A stretch of 64,000 bases of DNA, from contig VWZL01000681.1 of NCBI GenBank assembly GCA_013396915.1, positions 3,886-67,885 of the forward strand. The letters are read 5' to 3'. The DNA is from Stercorarius parasiticus (Eukaryota > Chordata > Aves > Charadriiformes > Stercorariidae). The notes below the pieces were generated by a model, which saw nothing but the letters and a program-made list of their open reading frames with translations, made no database searches and was not told the DNA's origin. The translations under genes were made by a program, and so were the position numbers. The number at the start of each line of letters is the position of its first letter. Positions within the stretch are counted from its first letter, which is position 1. Shown piece after piece: positions 1-12,700 of the stretch.

Positions 1-120
1 GGAAGAGCAGCCCTGCGCACAGCTGCAGCTTTGTGTGCAGAAGCAAGGGTCTGCACTGGGGGAGGCTGTTTGACCCCTTTTCAGGCACCTAGGTGGAAAC
101 TAGTGGTTTGCTGTGTGCAG

Positions 121-771
121 GTGACACAGCTGGTGGAGTTCCTCATCGAGCACCATGGGGAACTCTTTGAGGAGCAGGAGGCTGGGCTTGCCGGGGCATC
201 AGGCAATGTGGAAGCAGGAACGGCAGAGGTATGTCAAGGCCACAAACAGCATGACCACAAAAGCCTCCCCCCTCAGAAGGTGGGACTGCTGCTGCAGGGA
301 CAAGCAAGGTCACGCAGCAGCCTGCAGTGCTGCAAAAGCACAGAGGAAGGCTGATGCAGGTTGGTCATCGCACTTTGTGCGGTGATCCCAACAGAACCGC
401 CTCAGCTGAGTTGCGCAAACCCCTGCAAGGGATCTGCCTTTCAGAGCTGAGGGAGCAATGGGGCAGGTAGGTCCTTGCCACCTCTTAACTGCCACATTTC
501 CATGGCAGGTGCCTTCAGTCACACCAGAAAGCGAACGCCTGCAGAGCTCGTCCCAGGAGAGCAGGTACAATGAGACAGCTTTGGTTAAGAGCAGAATTGG
601 TTCAAGTTTATCATGGCTTTACCTGTCTAACAATACTCTTGAATGGAAAGGTTGCCAGGCTCCTCACAAGAAAGCAGGAAGCGAAAACCATCCTGTGAAG
701 AGGAGAGTGACTGGCAACCAGAGAGGAAGAGAAGCAAGCTGGAAAGAGAGCTCTCAGGGACATGCAACTGA
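121..771 (+). CDS. 3' exons of a RhoGAP-domain gene (TAGAP/ARHGAP20-like?), partial
   Basis: Seen: three exons join in one frame as 121-228, 509-564 and 678-771, ending at TGA 769-771. Exon 1 follows a tgtgtgcag acceptor and ends at GCAGAG|gtatgt. Exon 2 follows ccatggcag and ends at AGCAG|gtacaa. Exon 3 follows gaaagcag, and its first base completes an AGG codon. Exon 1 encodes VTQLVEFLIEHHGELF, which resembles the last helix of a RhoGAP domain (the family activates GTP hydrolysis by Rho GTPases, generally in the cytosol). Exons 2-3 encode a Ser/Glu-rich then basic tail with RKRK and ERKRSKLE. Introns of 280 and 113 bp are short but acceptable. The start and the catalytic arginine finger lie outside the window. 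Inference: a TAGAP- or ARHGAP20-like member, a group I recall as multicopy in birds. The last acceptor has a weak pyrimidine tract, so exon 3 is the least certain. It could be a decayed copy, since upstream integrity cannot be seen. Confidence 0.5.
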
Positions 772-1754
772 GCACATCCAAGTAGGCAAGGAGAACGAGG
801 AGCCCAGGTGTGTAGCAGACTCCGCTGTCCGTCTTTCAAAGCTCGGAACACTGTTCTGAGCATGGGAAATATTCCTGAGGTGCACAGAGGTAGCCCCAGA
901 GAGGAAGCGTGCACCCACCGTTGGGAGAACGTGCACGTCAGGAGAAACGTACCACTCCAGCCTCAGCAGTTTTGGTTTTGAGCTTGTTGAAGCTCTGTTT
1001 GTGTGGGGCTGATCAGCTCCCCCAGCCAGGTCACAAGACTCACAATTGTGAGTTCTTTGACCCGCTACCTACAGAAAGAGGCCAAGTCCCACCTGTCTGC
1101 TCATGTCAGCTGGCACTCCTAGCTAGCACTGCCTGGTGGTATCTGAAGCCCAAAGACACAGCAAGGAGTTGTTCCAAAGTAGCCGTAGACGCTGAGATAC
1201 TGGCAGTTGTTAGAAAGCTCCCATTTCACCCAAGATAATTGAGGGAAGAAAAAAAGCAGCCAACCAATCCCAAAGAAGCGTGTTTTGCCTTCAGACCTGG
1301 GTTTCTAGCAAGGGACAGGGAGGGATGCTGCTGCTTAGGTTTTGGAAAGGACCACACCACAGCTCCTTGCAGGCTCCCTGCCCTGCCCTACTGCCCGGCA
1401 AAGGGACACTGCGCATCTCTGCCAACTTGCCATGCCCTCAGGCTATTGCAGGTGTTGAGAAGGGACCAAAGCATCACCGTAGTCGCCACCAGTAAGGGCT
1501 CTCTCTCCTGTGCCAGGAACTACCCCTTTTTCATGGGACTTCCCAAAGAACAGGGGACAAAGTCACACCTGGTCCCGCCTCCATGGTTTCATCAACGCTT
1601 TCTGACTCTGTCCTTGCAGGTGCTTATTTAGTTTGGCCACTTGGATTCCCTGGATGAGCTCTGATGCCTGGGCTTCAGCACCACCTCAGCAGAGGCGAGG
1701 AGAGAGACACCCGTGCCCTTCTGCTCTGGCCAGCACATCTCGCTCATGCACCAC
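772..1754. other. 3' flank of the RhoGAP-like gene, no further exon recognised
   Basis: This is G+C-richer than most of the window and presumably holds the 3' untranslated region. No AATAAA is visible before the LTR; the first copies on the plus strand lie inside the LTR near 1907-1920. Two open frames (909-1238 and 1239-1631) have no recognisable composition or motif. A cttgcag acceptor-like site near 1619 is followed almost at once by stop codons. Confidence 0.45.
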
Positions 1755-2532
1755 TGTCGTGGTTTGGGCTGGGCTGGCCACTAAACCGAACAACAGATGT
1801 CAGCTTTAACCTCTCTCCCCTTCTAAGAAGGAGGGAGAGAACAGAAGAGAAAGAAAGAGAGACTCAGGAGTTGTAAAGAAATTCAACAACTTTAATGACA
1901 TATTAATAATAAAATAATAAAAAGAAAAGATAATCATATTAATAATGAAATATATACAATATATACCACCCCTATGGAGCTCCCAGGGTGACGATCACGT
2001 CACCATCAGGCACTGGGGAAGTCTCAGACTGGACTCAGTAACGGCTGGGAATTGGATTGGAGATCTGGAGCCAGGAACGCATGGATGGGCATCCAAGGCA
2101 GATAAACAGAGAGAGTCCTTCTCTTTGGACACCGGCCATTGAAGAAAGAGGCTGAGCCCTTTGATCCCTCAGCTTTTAGACTGAGCACAATGCAGGTGGG
2201 ATGGAATATCCTGTTGGTCAGGTTTGGGTCATCTGTCCTGTCCGCTCCTCCCCACACGTGCGACCACTCTACACTCTTCTGCTTGCAACCCCCCAACTCT
2301 GTGCAGAACAAAGTGAGCTGGCCTGGGTTGTTCTCGCAATAAGGATAAGCAAGAGCCTCTTTGCATACTATTCTTTGGCATAAATTATAAACAATCAGGG
2401 CTTATCACTCTTGAAGAGGGCTACTGTCTGAAAAATATGCTGTTAATTTCCAAGAGTTAGTTAGAAGAGGCTTAGATGAAAAGCAAATATACTGAACAGA
2501 AAGTTTGTTCTGTTTTACTTCAAACCAAGACA
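1755..2532 (-). mobile_element. Solo LTR of an avian endogenous retrovirus
   Basis: The ends form an inverted repeat: TGTCGTGGTTTG at 1755 and CAAACCAAGACA ending at 2532, which match with one mismatch and carry the canonical TG...CA termini. Read on the minus strand, the element starts TGTCTTGG, has a degenerate TATA-like CTAAAAG near 2173-2179, and has an ATTAAA polyadenylation signal at 1891-1896, so transcription would run leftward. The length of 778 bp and the text match an LTR type I recognise from birds. No gag, pol or env sequence flanks either side, so it is a solo LTR. The flanking 5-mers (ACCAC and GCTTT) do not match, so no target-site duplication is visible; this suggests rearrangement or decay. 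Its plus-strand A-rich stretch also contains AATAAA words that could serve as polyadenylation signals for the neighbouring gene (inference). Confidence 0.8.
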
Positions 2533-2833
2533 GCTTTTCTTATGATTAACTAACTCCACTGATATCTGTATTCCACAAGTCACTCAATCAGTTTGATGAT
2601 TTATAATACCAGATATTATGTTACTCAAAGATCTGTTTCTCATTAGATAATCTTCAGGCGATGCTCTGTCCTTCTGGCCAGTTGCCTTTTCTGCTGAAAC
2701 ATTATATCAGATTTATGTCTCTGCAAAGCTTTCACCAGGTCTCTGTTTTCTGAGGGTATATGAAAACAGCACTGAAGCTGCTGTGCTCTGAGCATGCATT
2801 CAGATTACCACTAGCACCAATTTTCTTCATTCA

Positions 2834-2941
2834 GAGACAGGGGAAAAACATGTTTGTATTCTCTAAGAGGGTCATAGCGTATGGGCAGAAACCTACAAGG
2901 CTGGTGCATTTCCGAAGTATGAAGTAGACAACCGCAAACAT
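2834..2941. repeat. Dispersed 108-bp duplicate, copy A
   Basis: Matches 5090-5197 in direct orientation with about four substitutions in 108 bp and no gap. Both flanks diverge abruptly. On the minus strand it is open from an ATG at 2941 to a stop at 2831-2833, 36 residues. The source family is not recognised. Confidence 0.85.
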
Positions 2942-5023
2942 AAGGAACCACCAGGAAGGCTCATGCCATGGCATATCCAAGATATTGACAACATGCAGCT
3001 CCCTGTTTTCATTTTTTTAACGTACAAGACCAATTAAACAATGAGCAGGGCAATGTGTACATTGATGGCCTCATGGAAAATAGGTGACAGAAATTAAGAG
3101 CAATATTTAAAGAAAGTAAAACTCAGAAAGGACTAATCGCCTACCACCACTCCTTATAGACACGAAGGTTTTCAACAGAAGGCATGTCATTAGATTCCCA
3201 ACTACTTCAAGGATTATTCAGTATCACTTTCAGCCAAAAGAGGTCTTTTTTTACTCAACATTTTCACTTAAGATGTTCACTTCTTAGTTCTTTGGGAGTA
3301 ATGCCTTCCTGTAGTAACACAAGGCTTTGTCACTTCCAGCTTAAATCATGGCATATGTCACTACCCAGAACCACCCAAAGAGGCAGAATTTGGTGAGTCT
3401 ACTTATTAATTAACATATCTGAGAGAACACATGAACCTTGGCTGCACTAGCTGTAAAATGACCAGAATAAAGTTTGCAGTGTTCTCTTGGAGCCATAAAA
3501 CTGCAAATAGACATGTTTCTGGCTGTGCAAGATCCCTTGTCCCTCACTCTCTGATATCACTCTGGCAAAGCTAACCTCAAATATTTGCACTTACACTGCC
3601 GTACCATTAACAACAGCAACATTTTCTCATGGGAGTTTATCTGTTTTTTTTTAAAAGTGTTACTATGTTATTAGCTAACATTTCTAATTAGTGGAATATT
3701 TGTAACACAGACTTTTGTTCCTCTACCTATTCAATGCTAGGCTACAGACCAGAATTTAGCGTGGCAAGGAACAAACTTCTGTTCTAGGCAAAATTTATAA
3801 TTGCTTCAATTAAATGCAGATACAGCTTGAGATCTACTTTTCTCTGTGACCTTCTTTCTCTCTTGATTAGACTGGATCTTGTTATCTTCAACCATCTATT
3901 CTTCTAGGCTTTTTTTAAACAGACTGCTCATGGGGTTGTGAGGGTTTAGCAGGAAGTATCTAGAAGACATTCTTTTGATGTTAAAAGGGTTCACAAGAGT
4001 TACCATTTTCAGTGCTTTTATTTATATTTCTGTAAGATATAAATTTAAAATAAAGTGTTCCATTTGGAGAATGAGTGTTTATATGGAAAACTCTTTAACA
4101 TATAAATAAATAAGTGTATCTTGCGAAAGCTAAGTAATTCCATACCTTGATATACTAGTTTCGTGCTGTAGATGCAGTCCAGCTAGTGAAGCAGTTGTAG
4201 CGTAATACTGTAATTATTATAATTTGCAATTGCCATCTTTAACTAAGGTAGTTTTTAAAATCTCTTTACAGCTATAAACCAAACATTGATATTTACCATG
4301 AATTCTATTCATGTTACATCTTGCCCTGTCAATCAATGCCTACTACACTGTTAGTCTAATTATACACATGCAATGCAATTTTATTGTAAGTAGAAATCCT
4401 CCTATTAAATATAACAATGCTTTAGACATGGGTAGACTAACGAAACAATGCTCTACAGAGTTGTGTACAATGATTCTTATCTAAACAAAGAGCTGAAATG
4501 TCGTATGAAGATGGAGCACAATAAAAGCGACTGATATGACATTTTTTGTGCTAGTTAAGATATTGTATGCTGACTACTTCATAATGCACTTTAAACACAA
4601 AAAAATGTGTCATAATGCTTCTTGAAGATATATATTTCTGTTATTGATTTAACCTGTTTAAATTACACTATTGTTTTCAAGGAAAGCTTATAATGCTTCT
4701 TAGGTGAGTGACATGTTTTCTTTTTAGCTTTAGTACTGTACAGAAGAAAAGATGAAGCAGAGTGAGCATCAGATCTAGGAAGCACGTGCGTCAGCTATTA
4801 TCAGTCACCCAGTTCATACTTGTCTCATTAATGTGGTTTCAGAAGAAGGTCAGACCTGTAGCAGATGTATTACTCAGGTGACAACAAGAACATCAGCACT
4901 GATGCGTATCACTCACAGAAGTAAAACCTCTCTGCTTGGGCCATTGCTGCCCAACCAGGACACCATTACAATGAATAAATTGTTACACTTAGTCTCGTAA
5001 GTGTATATAAAAAAGAACTGCCA

Positions 5024-5197
5024 TCAGTGTACTTCCTCCAGATCTACAGAGTAAGTCTCCTCAGATGCAGACAAAGGAGGAATTTTGGTGAGACAGGGGA
5101 AAAACGTGTTTGTATTCTCTAAGAGGGTCATACCATATGGGCAGAAACCTACAGGGCTGGTGCATTTCCGAAGTATGAAGTAGACAACCGCAAACAT
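5024..5197 (-). other. Small minus-strand ORF through duplicate copy B (57 aa), coding status doubtful
   Basis: ATG at 5197, TGA at 5024-5026. The N-terminus is hydrophobic then basic (MFAVVYFILRKC), like the inner end of a membrane helix with a stop-transfer. A proline-containing stretch (FFPCLTKIPPL) and an acidic end (SASEETYSVDLEEVH) follow. This vaguely resembles the membrane-proximal tail of a cytokine-receptor-type protein, but I cannot name a family. Against coding: no splice acceptor precedes it, the other copy stops after 36 residues, and three of the four differences in the shared block change an amino acid. Confidence 0.15.
5090..5197. repeat. Dispersed 108-bp duplicate, copy B
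   Basis: Direct-repeat partner of 2834-2941. It lies 2.1 kb away and retains the same CpG-containing core (ttccgaagtatgaagtag). The minus strand stays open beyond the shared block. Confidence 0.85.
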
Positions 5198-5219
5198 GGT
5201 GGATTAACATCCCCAAGAG

Positions 5220-5510
5220 GTATTCAGTGCAGGATGCAAAACCTAATCTAACTGTCTACATGTCAGTACCTATATGTAAACTAAGTGTCTAAGTCCCCAT
5301 TACAGTCACCTGAATGTTAGTCAATTCAAGCAAGAGGGTTGTATGTCTGACTAAATGTCATTAGCTACTTTGGGGTGATTTTAAGAGCCCTCCAGAATCC
5401 ATTAATTGTATTGACTTGATGGAAGCTTAGATACCTAACTTACATTTTGGTGCTTACATTTAGAAACCTAAATTTAGATTTTTAGAACCCAAAGCTGAGC
5501 ATCAGCCCTG
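5220..5510. repeat. Probable ancient amniote interspersed repeat
   Basis: Carries several words of the type 'agtgtctaagtcccc', 'ttagatacctaact' and 'gaaacctaaatttag', a texture I associate with an old, widely dispersed amniote repeat. The family cannot be named and the boundaries are approximate. Confidence 0.3.
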
Positions 5511-6396
5511 GGCTGTGTTTCTAACTCTGGGAACAAATGATAATCCTGTGATCACAGGAATCAAAAGTATAGAGAAGCATTCTTGCTTGTTAGCTGTTCA
5601 GGGTGAACTCGGTATATAAAAGAAAACCACAAGTTTTAAAATCCTGTAGCCAGGGACAGACTTGAGCACAATTAGTGATGGGATTTTTTGGGATCTCTTT
5701 CTTCTCAGAGTCCCATGGTCTGGCCCACTTAGTACTACTTTACTGAGTTACCACACAGCAGCAACTCCAGTGTGTTTGTCATATGCAAAGCAGCTTGTTC
5801 TTCTATGGAGAGAAAATAGCCCCAAAATGTCGTACATGCTGGGGTAAGAGATGACCTGTACACAAACCGTGACCATGAAGCAAGTGGGCTGGTGTGACTT
5901 GCTCCTGTGTGCAGTAGAACTCACTCCTCCCAGACTTGTTCTTCTGTACCTTTGAGGAAACTGAGCCTATATTGGGTTTAGTGCTCTTGTATGAGGACAG
6001 ACCACAAAAGCTAAGAGGGCAAGAAAAGGATGTTGCAGAGATGGGAATGTGTGATATCAAATCCACTTGGGAAGGCTTGGGAGGCTTCTACAGCTGAAAG
6101 ACAAGTGAAGTTGTTTTCTAATTTTTTAAAAATTATTTAGGACTACACCTCTAAATCTTTCTTGCGACTAGTCTGGCCATTTCTAGCAGGGGCCGAAGTA
6201 AAATTATTTCTGAGTTTTGAAAAGGCTAAATTTGACTTAGTGTATTATCAGTGTTAGGACTTTTTTTCTTTCTGTCACATAGTTTCCACAAAACCTTTAA
6301 AATGGTCTTCAGTTTACCTGGGAATTTTCAGGTTCTCCCTTTTTCTTTAAACATGTTGTTCTGTTGTCAGATATCTTCATCTCTATGGCACATTGC

Positions 6397-6785
6397 GCTT
6401 ACAAGGAGAGCCTGAGAGAGCTGGGACTGTTCAGCCTGCAGAAGAGAAGGCTCAGGGGGATCTTACCAACATGTGTAATAAACACCTGATGAGAGTGAGT
6501 AAACAAGGTGGAGCCAGACTCTTCCCAGTGGCATCCAGTGAAAGGACAGGAGGCAAAGGGCACAAACTGAAACACAGGAAATTCCACTCAAACATAAGAA
6601 AAAGCTTTTTTACTGTGGGGGTGGTCAAACACTGGAGCAGGTTGCCCGGAGAGGCTGTGGTGTCTCCGTCCTTGGAGATATTGAAAACCTGACTGGACAC
6701 AGTCCTGAGCAACCTGCTCCTGCCATGACTAGGTGATCTCCAGAGGTGCCTTCCAACCTCAGCCATTCTGTAGTCTTGTGATTTC
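6397..6785 (+). mobile_element. CR1 LINE 3' fragment
   Basis: This is the 3' part of a CR1 non-LTR retrotransposon. Recognisable blocks in order are 'gagagagctgggactgttcagcctg', here degraded, then 'agaagagaaggctcaggggg', 'cactggagcaggttgcccgg', 'gaggctgtggtgtctccgtcc' and 'gaggtgccttccaacctcagcc', and a degenerate ATTCTGTG tail near 6765-6784. Only the end of the reverse-transcriptase region and the 3' UTR are present, which is the usual 5' truncation. Open frames on both strands here (6393-6692, 6452-6766) are by-products of the element. Confidence 0.88.
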
Positions 6786-9700
6786 TCAGTTCTATACGCC
6801 CGGTCAGAAGAAAATTATGAAACAATAGAAGATTTTTAATACCTCTTTCAACCTTCTGAAAACTTGGGAATCTTTATGGCTTCTGCATGTTACACAAGAG
6901 TATTTAGAAATTTGCAATGCATCAGAAATTTAGCATAAGCACAGCAACATTTAACCTTGATAAACACAAATCAAAGTTTAAAGCACTGGTGACTTTTGTA
7001 TTCACTGTCCTTTTTTGTTTAGCTTCGCAAGCTTTACTTTCCCAGTTATTTTATATATTTTCGTCATTCAATTTCAAAGAGCACGTTCAAGATGAGAAAC
7101 TGAATCCCTCTGTATGTGCCACAGCTGCCAGCTGATAGTCAGTGACTAGTGAAGGGATATAATCCATTAGCAAAGTAACCTTAATCTACAAATTCAATGG
7201 ACTTCGCTCATCTACAAAGCACACTCAGAAAGCTGTGATCCCTTATGACCCAGTCATGCACAGCTCTCAGCATCAGCTGGGGTGCACTCCCTGCCCTCCG
7301 CTCTCATTTTTATCCCCAGCTCTCTGCTCCCTTTGAGGACAGGCAGCATCTCTTGGAGGTGCACCTTGGTGCACCTTGAGGCAAGCCCCCAGGCAGCAGT
7401 TTTATCCTACTGAGTCATAACTGATTGTCCCCCTTTCGGCTGCACAAAACGTGGCTTATGTTGAAGTCACTCACTGAATGTACTGAAGCACTGCTTTGAA
7501 AATGTATGTCTGCATTTTCAAAGTGAGGTGACTTTCCCTGTAGAGCTGAAGCAAGATTTAGCGGAGATCAATGGAGCCTCTCTCAGCTGATACAAAAAAA
7601 AAAAAAAAGATTGTGTACACTTTAGAATAATCAAAGAGTTAATCTAGTTTCATTCCTACATGACTGAAACTCACTGGTAGGCTTTTATTATGTTAATTTT
7701 CCAAACTTGCAAAGCAAAAAACTCAGTAAAGTGAAAGTAACCAAAGGGGCTGTTTGGTAGAGACAGAAATGAACTGTGTCTTTTGAAGTGTTCTAGAGAA
7801 AATGTGTTCAGAATATTTAAGTCTCAAGTGAGTTACCAAAGGTTATTCATTCACAAGTGAGATAAATTCGTACCTGTCAAATTGTCTGGATCCTCTGTGT
7901 GATCACTAGGGCCTCAAATCATTTATTTTTTTCCCCAGTGAAAGTTCAATATTTTCACGTATCCAAATTTAGTAGCATTTCCTGTGTCTGAAAGTAAATT
8001 AATTCATTTTCCTTTCATCTCGCTTTCCACTTTTACCAGACTAGTGTGGAAAAAAAAAATTCAGGTTGGCTGACATAAATCGTTTTTAAATACAATTTCA
8101 CAGTGCAAGCAGCCTGCAATGTCCTTACAACAGATACTATATTTGTAAACAGAGGTTTTTTAGTAAAATCCTATGGCTGTCAGTGATTTAAAATGGATGT
8201 GTAAGATATTGTTTCAAACTAATTCAAGGCCTGCTCAGCCCTTGAACACTTTTCCACTGCTTAAGTTCTCGTGTGTGCAAAAGAAGGGTATATGAACCCC
8301 AAAACTTTCCTTTTTCTCCACTTTGATACTTGAGGAGTTACCATATGCAGCCTAAACTTGCCTTGTTGTAATAACATGAATCACTGTTTCCATCATGCCA
8401 AGTGTGGACTGAATTTGGTATCAGCCCTGTGGACTGGTGGAAATTTGGTGGAGCAGTGTTAAAAAAGGAGCTGAGGAGCCAGCAAGAACAGCAGAAACGT
8501 CACATTTTGAAACAAAAAAGAGATGGTCAGGGCAGGCAACAGAGAAACAGTTTGCTCCTGAAGCAAAAATGGTTGCCAGAAGCCCTTACCAGGAGTCACA
8601 TTACTGAGAGACACAACAAGAGACAGAGACTGATCCCATGGACTTTTCCTATATATTGCTAACTGTTCTCTTTACTAACTGCACATAATAGCAACTTAGA
8701 TTATAAGTGGGTTCAAGGTCACAGTCACTGCCCAGCGAAGTTTTTGTAAAAGAATATTTATGTTTTATATTTCTGGCTGCATGGCAAATAGCTTAATTTT
8801 ATTTGCCTTCACAGAGAAAGTAAAGGAGGAAACAAGTCACAAATATCTTTCACATGCTTTATGATTTGACATTAGGTTGACATTAAAGAAACAGAATGTA
8901 GTTGCTCAAATAAGAATTCTTTTTATGTATTTGTACTCTGTACTTCTTACCTTTTCTGGTTTTGTTGGTGAAGTGCTGTATTCTGCAGCATTTATGTCCT
9001 AGCTTTTGCTGCATTTGGCATTTCAGTGCAACAAAATATGATGGAATTTTGAGTAAGGCAGTGGGAGAAACTTTGGAAAACCTCTGTATACTTTCTTCTG
9101 TCTAGGTAGAATTGTTACTTCTCCATATAGTATCTCTAGATACCACAGAGAGTAAAATACCTTCAAGAATACATCTTTCATCCTATTCAATTTACATCTT
9201 TCTGTATAAAACTGTAAATTCTCCCATTCAGTCACACTGATGTGGTTGACACATTTTTTTTCTGAAAATCCATGCATAATTTTTATTTTGAAATCTATGC
9301 ACTACTCCTCAAACCTCACTTAGGATATGTTGGTTCTGAAAAATGCAGCTAACATTATCTACTGTTTTGATGATGTCTGATTCATGATGGGGAATAACTA
9401 TTGCAGGAGAGTTGAGTTAAAACAATGAAATATTCAATCAAAGCAAAAATGAAATATTCAAACTCCTAGGAATGAAAGGTTGAAGTATTCCGTGCTTGTG
9501 CCTTGAATGAGATACCTTTGGCTAATATTGTAAGTTATATGTGAGTTAAAATGTGTATACAAATTAAATATAAATATTTATTATTATTGTTACAAAGAAA
9601 CTTCTTTATTTGACCTTTTGTTACAACAGAAAGCTATTATATACATAGAAAGCTACAAAAAATTATTTTCCGGGGTTCTGATAGTGCTAATAGTGTACTA

Positions 9701-12700
9701 TTTACACTATTGTAATCCACTATTGTAAAATTTACAAAGCTGACATACTTTGATCCTGCTAAGGGGGGAATCTGGCCCAATGGGGTCAGAGAAGAATGTA
9801 GCAGCATATGTATATTGTATAAATACAAATAAAATAGATCACAAGATACTCAGAAAATGACAGATACTTTAATTCTTAAAGGGCTTAGCTTCCAACCTCT
9901 TTAGAAATTATGAAATGAAGAATAACAAAAAAACAACCCCCCATTATTATCCAAGCACAAGTGGTATAAGATCATTTATCTTGATGGATGTCACCTTAGA
10001 GCACATATTATCCCTATCTCTCAAAGTGTTTTTTCCCCCTTATTTCATCTCTGACATTCATTGTAAATTTAATGATCCACATACGATTTGCTGGTGTCTC
10101 AGTCTGGTGTTTTGAATCATGAAACTAGTGCTAAATTTATGGCTCTGCAGTACCACTTAGTGAATCATTAAGCAGTACAGTGATTTTAATGATTTGGATC
10201 ATACTGGACCTCATCACTGTATAATGAGGTTCCATTTAGTGTAAATTTTATGTAAAAATTCAATTTGCAAACCAACAACATGAAACTACAACATTTTTTC
10301 TAACCTGACGTTGTATTTATTTATTGTGATTTCCACCAGTGTTTCACATGGGGAAAGAAAATGTTACCTCATTACAAAAATAATTTTTTACAGTCCTCGC
10401 ACCACTGAAAAATATGTACTTTCGGATTGGTATTTTTGTAGAAATCTGTTCTTAAACATAAGAGGTCTCAGATATGGTTATTAGAGTATGCTGAATTAGA
10501 CTGCAATATTACTCATCTGGTTAAGCACTCGGAGAAGTGATTGCTCCAAGGGCTCCCAAACCCTTCTCTGCTGTCCGAAAGGATCCACCAGGTTGCAGGG
10601 GAACATCCATTACTGCCCAGCGCAAAAGCATTGTGTCACCCCATGTGCTGTTTCCATTACAAACTCTATTTCTCAAACTGAAGGCTTTCCATGCCGGACG
10701 TTTATACCTTGTTTCTCTGAAATACACCGAAGGAACTGAATAGATACATGTTACCAACCTAAATACAAATTTCCCACTTCGAGCAATATTACACTGTAGA
10801 AACTTTAATGGGTGCAATGGAGCTAATGTATTGTTAGAATTATTAGTATTTCATATAGGAAATTTTTCATTTGCAAACTATTAATTTTAGACACATTTTT
10901 CAGCAAAGTTTTCTTCTCAAGTTGATTTTCATCAAACAAAAGCAATCTAAAATATTCACAGGCAATACTTGGATCATTCTCTAATTCTATTCCATCTAAC
11001 CTCTTGGTAGTACTAACTAATATGATTGGGCCAGAGTCCTAAAACAGAAGAACCTTAATGGGAAGGAGGTACAGTTTTTGAAAAAACTCATGGTTTTTTG
11101 GTTCTTCTGGTCCAGACGACATGCATTGGAGGAGCCTGAGATTTAGTTAACTAAGTTACTGAAGCACTACATTATTTTTGAGGTGGTGTAAAAAAAATAG
11201 GGTTATACTAAAAATCCTTAAATTACTTGATCTGTTAGTTCGACAGCACATGGCAGCTCAGACTCTCTAAGTACTTTACAGATGTCAAAGGTAAAAAAGA
11301 GGTGAATAGGATGAGAGAGGGTTTTTTCCCTCCGAAGAAAAAATGAAAGCAATGAGTAATAGTCACCATGCAGTAAATCAAATGCGCACAACTGGCAAAT
11401 AAGCAGAGTAACACAATGACCCTAACAAGGTCTCTAAGAAATGCTCACGTTACGAAACATCCTAGAATGGTGCAGCCACTTTTCTTCATGCCTTCCCAAC
11501 TCAGATGCCCATTGCCAGACATCAAATGGAGAAACGTTCTGTTAAACAGCACCAGTGGCTAGGAATTGTGTAGTACTACTTACCTGTGCATTTTTAAAAT
11601 GGAGAGGAATACAACAGAGACAGCAGCTCTTCTCAGCCTTTTAGCTCTCTTTTCCACGGTGCAGTTGTAGGCACAATATTTTATAGAACCAGGAACATGC
11701 AGTAATCTGACTTGAGAGACAGTAAATCTTGCTATATAAGTTTGCGTAGTTGCTGTGGAGTTGGAAAGAATAGGACAGGAAATGCAATATAAGATCTCTA
11801 GCAAACAATTTGAAATACGTCATTTTTAAAAATTTACAATTGAATCCACGTTTACTTGTAACAGTGTTGTAGCCACAGGACTGCTAGCTCTGCAAAACAC
11901 AACCTGTCTTTAGCCATATATGCATTTTTGCTACTACAGGTTCAGGAAATAACAAGGCTTGCTTTCATCTAGCTGAAGGGATATACACGTGCACGCTCTC
12001 ACATACAACAGATCCAATAATACTCTCACATATAGATTTCTGAGTACCAGAGCTAAAAAAGCCCAGTTTCCTATGGATTTCTGTGTCACAGCTGATACCC
12101 TCTCCTGCTACAGGTGCTACATTTCCAGTGAACCTTTCCTGCTCACAGAAAGCACATCTGTTTTGTGCGGATTCTCTGATGTCTAACGATGGCTGCAATC
12201 TTTTATTCAACTGGGTCACTAGCAGGGTCTCTCTCTTCAACTTTGCAATCTACATTACACATTTCCACAGACTCATGATCCGTGAAACCTATACTCTGCT
12301 GCAAAATTCGGTCAAAACTAGCTAAAGGGTATTAAGAGAGGAGGGGCTGAGGGAAATAGTCACACAGACTCAGACAAATGATTGTATAAATGCAGATCTT
12401 TTTCTTTTGTAATCAAAATAAAAATAGAAAGTTGGGTTAGCAGTTTCCTCAAAGGCTGCCTTTCATTTAAATTAGGTAGAACATTCTAATTTGTTCTTGC
12501 CATCACCTCAAAACTTCGGAACAAGATTTTTTTTTAACATGCTGTATGAACCCAGCTCAGCCAGAGCATTCAAATGAATTGGTCTGCAATTTTTCTTTAA
12601 AGTGGGTGTAGCAAAACCACAAAAAGGCTTTGGAATCTCTAAAGGATGCTTTTATTATAGTAGAAGCCAGAAAAAAAAAAAAAATAAAGAGATAAAAATC

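Larger units (their letters stand above)
2533..6396. other. AT-rich non-coding stretch with a duplicated block and old repeats
   Basis: No spliced gene was recognised. The stretch contains the two copies of a 108-bp repeat (2834-2941 and 5090-5197) and a probable old repeat at 5220-5510. Open frames at 3184-3396, 5662-5847 and 5803-6066 lack any protein character and overlap each other on opposite strands. Confidence 0.6.
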
